The notes below the pieces were generated by a model. The model was not told where the DNA came from, ran no database searches, and saw nothing but the letters and a program-made list of their open reading frames with translations. Below are positions 23,830 through 32,937 of a stretch of 64,000 nucleotides of DNA, in pieces. The stretch comes from Diabrotica undecimpunctata (lineage: Eukaryota; Arthropoda; Insecta; Coleoptera; Chrysomelidae), in the NCBI RefSeq assembly GCF_040954645.1, contig NC_092804.1, forward strand, positions 94,446,862 to 94,510,861, written 5' to 3'. The stretch's first letter is position 1. Every line of letters begins with the position of its first letter. The position numbers and the translations under genes were made by a program.

Positions 23830-23946
23830 AAAAGATGTTGGGTTCCAGATTGCATGGATTAGCAAGCATTACGGTTTTCCAAGTCCACGAAATTATATGG
23901 ATATGTTTGATAAATGGGTGAATGCTGTTAAGAGCCCTAAATTTTA
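23830..23946 (+). pseudogene. THAP zinc-finger scrap
   Basis: One frame gives KRCWVPDC (the first Cys pair of a THAP C2CH finger, C-x4-C). After a one-base shift the next frame gives SKHYGFPSPRNYMDMFDKWV, matching the F-FP----...-W segment of the domain. The downstream C-x2-H pair is not seen. It sits inside the long-TIR element, so it could be captured host exon or the remnant of that element's own THAP-type transposase. Confidence 0.5.
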
Positions 23947-24022
23947 AATTTATGCGACTAAAATTGTAGTAAAATGCCTTTTGCAGAATTCGGCGTTTAT
24001 TCACATAAAACTTGACATAAGA

Positions 24023-24443
24023 ATGACAAAACAATTATTTAAATACTGACCAGTTCTTGCCACAACATTAATAAGAAAACTAAATTATACTACACTTGGC
24101 TTGTATTATTAATATTTTTGTAACACATGTAACATTTCTTGTAAAATTTTTATAAATAAAGATTTTGTTCTATATTTTATACTTTATTTTTTTAACCACT
24201 TTGACATTTTAATGTAATGGAAAATAAATATAGTCTCAACATAACAACAAAACCCAAAAAGTATACGAAAAATATTTATTATCGTATAGGATAAGGATTT
24301 TTCTTGTTATTTTAGGAATATATCAATTTTCCTTTATTTTAAAATGAGTTTACAATCCTAGGTAATATTACTAAACTTTTGAATTTAGCGCCATGTGTAT
24401 ATAGTTACGCTCCCGGTTACTAGGTGATGCGCCAATCATTGTT
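24023..24443 (-). repeat. Right arm of long inverted repeat
   Basis: Inverse match to 21,066-21,487, with scattered substitutions and small indels. Confidence 0.85.
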
Positions 24444-24581
24444 TTACTCGTTAACACGGGAGTTTCACTGCTAGGTGGCAGTGTGCTATGATTTGTATAC
24501 ATATTAGCGACCGGTTTATATAGTAATTAACAGGATGAAGACTTCGGCTTCAAAAAGCTATTGCAGTGTTCCTCAATGTTC

Positions 24582-24672
24582 TTTTTCTTCTTCCATCTTC
24601 TATCGAACTTCTATTCAACTTCCATCTTCTATCGAAGGTTGGAAATCATCATGGCTATGCGGACTCTGTTGA
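24582..24672 (-). mobile_element. 91-bp LINE 3' tail inserted in THAP exon
   Basis: CTCAATGTTC precedes it (24,572-24,581). The second copy starts at 24,673 and is split by the Harbinger element, ending at 28,492. On the minus strand it encodes NRVRIAMMISNLR then stop, the terminal residues of a LINE protein like that at 10,089-10,435. It ends in a GAAGAAGAAAAA tail next to the first target copy. This is a severely 5'-truncated retrotransposition product. Confidence 0.72.
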
Positions 24673-25059
24673 CTCAATCAGCCCTATTCTGTAACTACAA
24701 ATCGAATAGAAATGAGTCAAATCGAATAGAGGTCAGCAAGTCGGATCGGAATTATAGGAATCGGTATTCTGTAACTCATCTCGACCTCTACTATCGGAAT
24801 GTTGTGTAGAAATTGATTTCGACCACATTTCGACTAGACAAGCTCTGTCGAGATTAAATTTCGACATCGAAATTGGTCTTGACGCTTGCGCATCGGTATC
24901 AATTCCAATTGTTTTGACATTTATTTGTTGACTTGTTAAAAATAATTATTTTTAATATAAATTAGCGGTTGCTTAATTTTTGTAGCTTCTTCATTTTTTA
25001 GTCTGTGGTTTATTTTTATTTAGATAATTGTATATTTAATTTAATTTGTGTCGTGTACA

Positions 25060-26519
25060 ATGAATTTCCAAATAGATATGGGTATCATTCTTGGAGGAGA
25101 AATAGAAGCAGAGCTACAAAGGCAAGTGCTACAGTTTTAAGTTTAAACTACATTTAATAATCTATAATAATTGTTTTCATTTTTTAGACAACTTTTTAAC
25201 TTACAAAAACGAGTTATAAGGGATACAAGTAATCCGTTTGAAATTCCTAATGAACTTTTTAGAGGTTTATATAGGCTTCCAAAACAGATAGCCAACGACT
25301 TAATCCATGAATTAGAACCATTCTTAATAGATCCACGCAGAATTACGTCAATTCCAAATCATTTGAAAGTAAATATGCTGAAAATACTGAATAAATATAT
25401 GTTAATAGTTATTTTATAGGTCCTATGTGCATTACATTTTTATGCACATGGAAGTTATCAAAAAAGCGTTGGGCAAGATTTTTTACTAGGGATGAGTCAG
25501 TCGGTGGTCAGTCGTTGTATTGGAGAAATAAGTATGATATTATCGACACATCTTAGTAGAAGATATATTAGATTTCCCACAACCATAGTGGCAAAGATAT
25601 CAGTAGCTCGTGGGTAAATAAAGTTATTCAATTATCAACTTTATTATTGTTTAATGTAAATTTTAGTTTTATGGAAAAGTTTAATTTCCCAGGTGTAGTG
25701 GGTTGTATAGATGGTACTCATATAGCAATTATTTCCCCACCTATTGATCATCCACAAAATCCAGGTTTTGTATACATAAACAGGAAAGGGTTTCATAGTA
25801 TCAATTGCCAGATTGTATGTAATTTGTTAACACTAAATATTTGAAGTAAATTTTCTTTTTTTTTTTAGATATGTGATTCGAATTTAAAAATACTTAATTG
25901 TAATGCTAGATATCCAGGATCCATGCATGATTCAGCAATATGGAATATGTCAAATGCAAGCATGCATATGGAGGAAATGTATAATAATAATGAACGAGGA
26001 TTTTGGTTGTTAGGTATATCCAAAAAAATACTATCGGCATAAGTGCAAATTACTTTAATGTTATGACAATTGTAGGTGATTCTGGGTATCCGTTGCAACC
26101 ATGGCTATTGACACCAGTAGAAGGGGCACAAGAAGGTACCCCAGAAGGTCAATATACATCGGCACATATACATGTCCGAAACACAATTGAACGCTGTCAT
26201 GGTGTTTTGAAAATGCGCTTCCGTTGCCTTTTAAAGCACCGTGTTCTACATTATTGTCCTGTTACAGCAGCAACCATTATAAATTCCTGTTGTGTTTTAC
26301 ATAATATCCTTATTGAGCATAATGTAGAAGTGGAAGACAATTACGAAGATTTCAACAGAGTTGAGCAAAATCCTGTTGAAAATAATGATGGTAAATTTTT
26401 AACTTTGAATATGTACATAGTTTTTTATAACTCAATTTGTTTCAGAACCACCAAATGTAAATTTGCTAGGTATAGGCCGTAGAATAAGAAGTCAGTTGAT
26501 AAGAAATTATTTTAATTAA
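25060..26519 (+). CDS. Harbinger transposase (HARBI1-like nuclease), seven exons
   Basis: Exons inferred from splice sites and frame: 25,060-25,121; 25,188-25,368; 25,420-25,613; 25,667-25,814; 25,869-26,013; 26,076-26,390; 26,446-26,519. They sum to 1,119 nt, i.e. 372 residues and a stop, with no internal stop, near the usual HARBI1 length. Intron 1 has a GC-AG donor (AAG/GCAAGT); the rest are GT-AG. The DDE triad is visible as CIDGTHIAI (Asp161), GDSGYPL (Asp245) and IERCHGVLKMRF (Glu282). The start ATG was chosen because MNFQIDMGII splices in frame into the conserved NLQKRVIRD block. It would cleave at the element's inverted repeats, normally with the Myb-like partner. Confidence 0.85.
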
Positions 26520-26595
26520 ATATATTTGTAGGAACATATACAACAGTTATGAATAAAAAGTACAAAATCATATGTGGTTTTATTTGAATGGGTCT

Positions 26596-28122
26596 CTAAT
26601 TTTTTTCTTTAATTTTTAGTTCCCTCTCTTTTAAATCCAATTCTCTCTCTCTTAGATCTAATTCTCTGGTTTTATTTTTTGTTTCCAACCATCTCACTTT
26701 TAATTCCATCTCCTTCAAGTCCAATTCTCTTTGCCACAACTGCTCGCTCTCTGAAGCTGACTCTTTCATGGCCATGAAACGTTCTAAAATTGCAGCAGTT
26801 TCTTTTTGGCCTACAGCATATGCCTCTGCTGCCTTTTGGAGATTACTACCTTTATCTGAAAACAAAAATAACACAAACTTATAGAAAACAAAACATTATT
26901 CTTAAATTAATTAGCAATTTAAACATATTTTTATGTATCTTTTGTTGGGGCTTTTCTCTTAGGTGCTACATAAATGGATTCTGCTGGACGTTTTGATGTG
27001 CTGGGTAAAAATATTTCTGTCTCAACTGTACACTCTTCTGGTTCATTTTCCATTTGTTCTTCAATCAGTAAATCATCTAGTTGATTGCTTGTTGGTACAG
27101 GATCTATAGTTTCATTATTGAATCCCACTTCCTGTACATCAGCAACTTTCACTGCTATCCAAGATACTAGCCCCATTAATTTTTCTTCAATTGGGGTTAG
27201 TATTTTCCCATCTGCTTCTCCACCACCTGTCCGTTGTTCAGATTTTATGCACTCCCTTGCTTTTTTTTTTGTATGACTCTTCCAGTCGATGAAAGTCTGC
27301 AAAATAATTTAATTATATTACCAATAATTATACATCATCAAGGTTAATGAAAAGCATTAAACATTTTAAGAATTGCTGCTCCAATTAATTTACTATACCA
27401 AAATCTAATTAATTTACCAAAACTTTTCTACTTAGTCTTAGACAAAAAAACTTACTTTCTTCCACTGCATTTTTGATTTTTGCGGACCTGAACCCATAGC
27501 ATTCAGTGAGAGAGTTAAACTCGGTTCGCTATTCCCAGTCCGAACTGTCTAGTGGATTTAGTAATTATTTTTTTGCGAAGGTAGTTACTTTTTGACAGAC
27601 TAAAAGTGGCTGGAAATTACTATACAACCAAGCACACGTACTCATAGCCAATATTAATAGTAAACAAACTAAATAGTAAATAAAATAGAACTTTGCGAAT
27701 TACCGATAATCAATATTTATTTATCTGCACCATATAATAAATAGTTATGTTAAATTATAACAACTAAAATATATTTTTTAAATATATACTACCCAAAATT
27801 TGATGGGTTTAGGATACACTTCCACTATTTAGAATAATTCTTCTTTTTATAAAGAAAGAAGTCTGCAATAGTAGGATACTTGAGCTATTAATACTGAGAA
27901 GTAGGAATTGTTGTGTTGTAGGTTTCCGACAATGAATCTGTCAAAATATGCCCGAGCTAAGCGAATGGAGTTTAACTCGTCCCACAATTTATCAATTATA
28001 TTATTATTTGCTTCTGATGGTTTCGTTTTTCCGTGCAATAATATTTTATGCTCAGACATAAAATTTACTAAGTAATTTAATTGCTCAGCAGATGCCTTTT
28101 TCTTTGGTGTGCCGCTTGCCAT
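26596..28122 (-). pseudogene. Harbinger Myb/SANT-like accessory protein, interrupted
   Basis: Minus strand. Exon 1 starts at 28,122 (MASGTPKKKASAEQLNYLVN) and carries a zeste/MADF-type trihelical domain, broken after LWDELNS by a 445-bp insert. It resumes at about 27,511 with SLNAMGSGPQKSKMQWKK and ends at a GTAAGT donor (27,455). Exon 2 (27,296-26,931) encodes IDWKSHTKKKARECIKSEQR and the RTGGGEAD signature. Exon 3 (26,855-26,596) encodes a Glu/Lys/Arg-rich coiled coil with repeated ELDLKEREL units. The expected donor after KRKAPTK reads AT instead of GT. Such proteins carry the transposase to the nucleus and bind the element ends in Harbinger systems. Confidence 0.78.
27523..27967. mobile_element. 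Non-autonomous repeat family X, complete copy in Myb exon
   Basis: A 445-bp insert flanked by GAGTTAAACTC (27,512-27,522) and GAGTTTAACTC (27,968-27,978), a near-palindromic 11-bp duplication with one mismatch. It splits the Myb-like exon between the ELNS and NAMGSG codons. Partial copies occur at 5,601-5,860 and 23,318-23,480. The ends GGTTCGCT and (inverse) CATTCGCT are weakly inverted. No coding capacity; class uncertain (MITE most likely). Confidence 0.7.
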
Positions 28123-28933
28123 TTTGTATTCTTTTGTGTAACAAACAACAAACTTTTCAAACTTAACCAAAACAAATCAAAACTACTTGACAACAAGCTT
28201 AAATATAATCTTCTTTTTTGATGAATTTTTCGCGCGCACTAGCCTTTCCAGTAACATACCGTCACAGAACACTTATTTCACTTTTCAGTGCGGGGTTGCC
28301 ACCAACTTCTGAGCGCGTCAAATAGAAGTTGGCGTTTTCGATTTAGACCGATTACGATGTGAGTTACAGAATGCCAATTCAAACACGACAACGACGCGAT
28401 AGATATCCAACATTCCGATTTTGGGTAATTACGATTCGACATGGTCATTTCTATTCGATTTGTTAAAAGTTACAGAATAGATCTGAATGTTCATCCTATT
28501 ATAACCGGTGTTATAACTCACAAAAAAAATCCATACATAAGTTTCCGCTGGACGAGAATATGAGAAAAGTTTGGCAATGCATCTTGCGAATTGGTAAACC
28601 TATAACCAAGTACATGACTGTGTGCAGTTACATTTTACTGAGAACGATTACTTTCTAAGTAAGTGTTGATTAAAATATTATTTATATTTTAATATATATA
28701 TTTATATTTAATTTACTTTATAGTAACACCTGAAACTAAATTGAGAAATGCTGTTCCATCAGCTAAATTGCCCCAAAAGTCTCATGAAGTTATTAGTAGA
28801 AAACGTTAATTTACAAAATATAACGTGGCCAGCTCCAAAAACTGCCTCAACCCTCAACTAAAGACCATGATACTATGGCATGATATAAGGATACAAGATA
28901 TAATATTGCCACGCACTAAACTCGTACACTTCC

Positions 28934-29236
28934 CGTCATATAAAACTGGTACACTTTTTTTCCCAATGTAAACCTGTGTTCAGACTGGACACAATGGTCC
29001 GTGAATCAATTCGTTGTTGCCATCACAGACAACGGAATTGCACAAAATCTAAATATATAAAAAATAACGTTCAAAAATGTATAAAACTTTTAGATAGGTA
29101 TTATTTTTATTATTAACAACAAAAAACCGTATCTAATAAATTTAATAACCAGAGATAGGGTTGAGCTAATATCCAAAATGTTTGAAGGATCTTTAAACCT
29201 AGGGTATTGGCACAGGGAACATTGGAATGCATATAC
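28934..29236 (+). repeat. 300-bp direct repeat, copy 1
   Basis: From CCGTCATATAAAACTGGTAC to CACAGGGAACATTGGAATGC the sequence matches 63,131-63,434 at roughly 90% in the same orientation. No inverted ends or tail identify the class. Confidence 0.8.
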
Positions 29237-29625
29237 TGTAATTTTATACTTCAATTATCTACCGAACACGAATTGTATTTTGTGTCAATAAGTTTAGTAA
29301 CATGCAAACTACCAAAATTAAATTATTATTTATTACAAGAACAATAAAGGTGGTTAAAGGTTGGTAAAGGACCTCGGAGGCAGTACGAGTTGTCGATGCT
29401 CACACTGCAATAAAACTCTGAGAAACGTCCACTGTTTTCTGACGAAAAAGTCGGAAGTTCTAGGAATAGAACTCAGCTCTGCCAACAAATCCTAATCTCA
29501 CGTCCTCGAAGGCAATATGCCGCGTAAACACTGGGTGCATGGCGCACAATGGGTGTGCGTTATGTAGCTGACGAGAGAGGGTGAAAGGCGAGTTTCTGGC
29601 GCCTTAAAACTGGAACATATCGGCT

Positions 29626-30942
29626 ATGAGAATAAACCCAGATAGAAAATTCTGGTCCTCCAGGTTGGAGGTTGTGCTATGGACCAGCGATCCATACACG
29701 GAAAAATACACTGCTACGAAACGAATACTATTGCCTCGGAATAGGACAGATTATCAGGACAAACGACGTAAGCTACGAATAAAGGACACTCTATTAGGGA
29801 CATGGAACGTACTAAGTTGGTATCGACCTGGAATTTCCACAAGAGCAATAAAACAGCTGGAAGAACTACAATACGATGTGACTGCAATCCAAGAAGTCAG
29901 ATGGACTGGGTCTGGGGCAATCCAAATGGAGAAGTCAATAGTGTTATGGTCTGGACATGAAACACGTCATGAAAGAGGGTGTGGTTTTGTAATAAGCGAA
30001 AGGATTAAATCTGCTATACTAGATTTCAAAGCAATTAATGATAGAGTCTGTAGCATAAGAATAAAGGGCAAATGGTTCAATCTATCGATATTCTCAGTGT
30101 ATGCACCAACCGAAGAAGCAGCAGAAAAAGAGAAGGAAGAATTCTATGACTCCCTAACCCGATTATACACGGAAGCCCCAAAACATGACATCAAAATAAT
30201 ATTAGGGGACTTAAACGCAAAAATAGGCAAAGAAGAACACATAAGGCCGGTAGCTGGAAATCAGAGTCTACATGACATTACCAATGACAATGGTTCAAGG
30301 CTGATTGAGTTTGCAGCAGGGTGCAACATGATTATCAAAAGCACCCAATTTGCCAGGAAAAACATATATAAGGTAACATGGAGATCAAATGATGGAAGAA
30401 CGAGGAACCAAATTGATCACGTATTAATTGATGGGAGGCATTCAAGTAGTATAATAGACGTAAGAACTAGACGGGGACCAGATAGTGATACAGACCATTT
30501 CCTAGTAAAGGCCAAGCTCAGAACTAGAATCTCAACACAAACAACAGACAAACAGATGAAGATCGAAAGATGGAATGTGTCTAAATTGGAAGAAGAAGAG
30601 GGAAAGAGACAATACCAACTAGAATTGAGAAACAGATTCCAGGTGTTGGAAACGAAAGAAAATGAAAGAGAAAATATAGACCAGAAATGGCACTCCATTA
30701 AAACGATCATTACAGAAACAGCAGAGAAGTGTATAGGTCGGAAGAGAAAAGCAAAAAGAAACAAATGGTTTGATGAAGAATGCGAGGATACCTTAAAAGA
30801 AGCAAACAAAAGAAGAATCGACTACCTAGCAAACCCGACGGATGAAAAGCGTGAACAATATAATAGAGAGAGAGCCTTAGCCAGAAGAACAGTAAGGAGA
30901 AAAAAGAGACAACATTTACAACAACATACAAGAAAAAACTAA
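29626..30942 (+). CDS. RTE-like LINE endonuclease (APE type), truncated before RT
   Basis: 438 codons. Endonuclease landmarks in order: LLGTWNVLSWYRPG (the TWNV start), VTAIQEVRWTGSG (catalytic Glu), IFSVYAPTEEA (Tyr motif), IILGDLNAKIG (GD-NA), RTRNQIDHVLIDGR (Asp) and PDSDTDHFLVKAKLR (SDH-type His). The protein resembles what databases often name craniofacial development protein 2-like, a misnomer for RTE/BovB endonuclease. It then enters a Lys/Glu-rich linker (WFDEECEDTLKEANKRRIDY) and stops where the RT should begin. All catalytic residues are present, so the nuclease could fold, but without RT it cannot copy itself. Confidence 0.82.
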   Translation: MRINPDRKFWSSRLEVVLWTSDPYTEKYTATKRILLPRNRTDYQDKRRKLRIKDTLLGTWNVLSWYRPGISTRAIKQLEELQYDVTAIQEVRWTGSGAIQMEKSIVLWSGHETRHERGCGFVISERIKSAILDFKAINDRVCSIRIKGKWFNLSIFSVYAPTEEAAEKEKEEFYDSLTRLYTEAPKHDIKIILGDLNAKIGKEEHIRPVAGNQSLHDITNDNGSRLIEFAAGCNMIIKSTQFARKNIYKVTWRSNDGRTRNQIDHVLIDGRHSSSIIDVRTRRGPDSDTDHFLVKAKLRTRISTQTTDKQMKIERWNVSKLEEEEGKRQYQLELRNRFQVLETKENERENIDQKWHSIKTIITETAEKCIGRKRKAKRNKWFDEECEDTLKEANKRRIDYLANPTDEKREQYNRERALARRTVRRKKRQHLQQHTRKN

Positions 30943-30946
30943 ATAC

Positions 30947-31627
30947 ATGGTCGTATCAAAAAAGGAACGACAGCGAATAAGACAAAACATTACCATAAAC
31001 GATCATAATTTTAAGGTGGTCAAAGAATTCAAATACCTAGGAGCAACAATTACCAGTGAAAACACAGGAGAACGGGAGGTTGAAATACGAATACTGGCGG
31101 GGAATAAATCATTCTTTGCCATTCAACATCTAATGAGGTCAAAGCTTCTCTCAAGGCGTGCCAAAATCCAAATGTACAAAACCATAATACGACCAGCAGT
31201 GACATATGGAAGTGAAACATGGACATTGAGAAAGAGAGAAATCAATAAGCTATTAGTATGGGAACGCAAAATCCTGCGAATTATATATGGTCCTTGCAGG
31301 GACAGCCTGACAAATGAATGGAGGAGCAGATACAACAAAGAAATAGAGACTCTCTTCGGGAAAGGAAACATCGTAAGATACATAAAAGCCAATAGATTAA
31401 GATGAGAAGGCCACGTGGTACGGAGTGATGACGACAGACTGATTAGCAATGTGTTTTGGGAAAGACCAGATGGTAGAAGATCGACAGGAAGGCCTAGAAA
31501 AAGGTGGAAAGACGCAGTCAGGGAAGACCTGGAGAAGATGGAAGTGAGGCCATGGGAAATACTAGCACAGGATCGGAATCAATGGAAGGCAATAGTAAAC
31601 GCGGCAACAACTCACGAAGAGTTGTAA
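30947..31627 (+). pseudogene. RTE-like LINE post-RT C-terminus
   Basis: A different frame from the endonuclease part. It encodes FKYLGATITSENTGEREVEI, KTIIRPAVTYGSETWTLRKR, EGHVVRSDDDRLIS and TGRPRKRWKDAVREDL, ending VNAATTHEEL. A TGA at about 31,402 interrupts it between ANRLR and EGHVVR. The YADD-bearing palm is absent. Together with the frame change, this shows an internal deletion spanning the RT core. Confidence 0.8.
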
Positions 31628-31668
31628 AAGCCAATGATGATGATGATGATGATGACAAGAACAATAAA

Positions 31669-32542
31669 TGTGAAAAACTAACATTATACTTTATCCTACG
31701 TATTATAAACTATAAAATATCCGGGACGAAAAAACGCTTTTCAAAACGTGACAGTTACAATCCAATATCTCACTGTAATGTTTTATTATAATAATTTAAA
31801 GTTATGTCTAGATTGATTATCTATCATTATTTTTAAATTGAAATATGTTCATAAATTGTAATAAAACACAAATCAATGTGTGGATACTTAATTAAGATTA
31901 TGGAAAATTACAATAGTAATAGGAGAATTTTTAGGATGCATGTTTAAATAAATGTGACTGACTGATAGAGAATGATCGATAATGTTTTAGTTTTTAGTAT
32001 ACTCAAAACTGGCGATCTGTCGCACAGCCCTACTTTTAGCTGGTTTCATATAATATTTTCGTTGAACTGGCAACAGTGCCCTAGAAATTAGAATGACACA
32101 TGTGACAAGACCAACGTACACAACTTAAAAAACACGGTTTTTGGTTATAAGAGTTGTACCAGTTTTTTATGACGCGAACGGTACATCTCGCGCATGACGT
32201 CACCTTGTGCTAAATTTTCAAAATGTATCCATATTTGCGGATGAAACTATTGAAATTCTAATATATTAGATGTTTTATTTACTAGAGACTAAAGACTTCT
32301 TAATTAATTATTTACAATAAATAAATCCTTTAACGAATTATCAATAAAGATTTCAGCTTCAGAACTAGTTGGCTTCCCAGTGAGAAAACGTAGATTCGTT
32401 AACGACAAATAAACGGTTAAATAAAATAGTTTGGTGATTCAACGCTCATCTCTACAGAACGGAACTAGTTCTGTGATATGTCATGCGTAATCACGGTAGT
32501 AAGTTGTTCTTTCATGAAGCATAATAAATAAACAAACAGTCA
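31669..32542. other. No gene; contains a TGACGTCA motif block
   Basis: AT-rich flank. TGACGTCA (CRE-like) lies at 32,195-32,202 in the context CGCATGACGTCACCTTGTGC. The inverse of GACGTCA-CTTGTGCTAAATT recurs near 55,350-55,370 between the divergent THAP starts. TCGCGCATGACGT also recurs inside the ends of the CATGGTAC element, so this may be a fragment of that family. Confidence 0.4.
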
Positions 32543-32937
32543 GTAGGTCAGCATGGTACAATGAATACAAGCTATAATATTGCGCATGACATTTGACCGC
32601 TGGCCCAGGAGTGTGACGCAGTCAAGACCGCTCGAACTCATTATTACAGCTTAACGTACACATTAATTTTGAAATTATGGTCAAAAAATGATCGAATTTT
32701 TTTTAAATGTTTTGTTTTGGTTATAATTGAATAAAAAATATATTTTCAGTACCGTAAACCTTCACTTTTCCTGGGGGTTCAGGCCAAATTTTTATTTTTG
32801 TTTTCATACATGTACTAATAATATGCTGACAAGAAGATCGAACAGAATTCCAAGATATTGGCTACCAAAAATATGATATTTCCTACCGCGAAGAAACTGA
32901 AATAACATCAGAAGAAATTAAAAAACACGCCAACGCT

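Larger units (their letters stand above)
21066..24443. mobile_element. Large element (or foldback) with ~420-bp terminal inverted repeats
   Basis: The two arms, 21,066-21,487 and 24,023-24,443, are inverse copies at roughly 90% identity. They begin AACAATGATTGGCGCATCAC. The interior of about 2.5 kb holds a minus-strand LINE with RNase H (itself hit by an RTE-like LINE), a family-X repeat and a THAP-like exon scrap. Flanks show no clear target duplication, and no transposase of its own is visible. It is either a non-autonomous DNA transposon that swallowed LINEs or an inverted segmental repeat. Confidence 0.65.
24679..28485. mobile_element. PIF/Harbinger DNA transposon
   Basis: The ends CAGCCCTATTCTGTAACT and, inverted, CAGATCTATTCTGTAACT are flanked by the 3-bp duplication AAT (24,676-24,678 and 28,486-28,488), the size expected for Harbinger. 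A second internal pair of TATTCTGTAACTCA-type repeats lies at 24,764 and at about 28,361-28,373. Two genes run toward each other: a transposase on plus and a Myb/SANT-like protein on minus, the standard two-protein Harbinger set. The Myb gene is interrupted by a 445-bp repeat, so this copy should not be autonomous although its transposase frame looks intact. Confidence 0.85.
24535..28808 (+). pseudogene. THAP-domain gene split by LINE and Harbinger insertions
   Basis: A short 5' part (24,535-24,581) encodes MKTSASKSYCSVPQC, the N-terminal C-x4-C of a THAP finger. The frame resumes at about 28,489 with SSYYNRCYNSQKKSIHKFPL and RKVWQCILRIG, and then the C-x-x-H region. There a one-base loss breaks the frame (TGC AGT TA CAT TTT). 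A GTAAGT donor follows, and a second exon begins at about 28,724 (TPETKLRNAVPSAKLPQKSH). Removing the insertions restores one continuous domain. THAP fingers bind DNA; the function of this protein is unknown. It may be a host gene or a domesticated or dead P-like transposase exon. Confidence 0.7.
29349..31654 (+). mobile_element. RTE-like LINE with intact ends but internal RT deletion
   Basis: The perfect 14-bp duplication ACAAGAACAATAAA stands at 29,335-29,348 and 31,655-31,668. The element has a 5' region of about 280 bp, an endonuclease ORF, the C-terminal post-RT region and a (GAT)n tail at about 31,634-31,654. The reverse transcriptase palm between the two coding parts is missing, with the junction near 30,940. 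At 2.3 kb it is a deletion derivative of what would be a 3-4 kb element. Confidence 0.88.

Noticed and set aside
26740..26880. Repetitive ELDLKEREL sequence as a possible tandem repeat or CRISPR-like array
   Set aside because: It is coding heptad repeat sequence of the Harbinger Myb-like protein's coiled coil.
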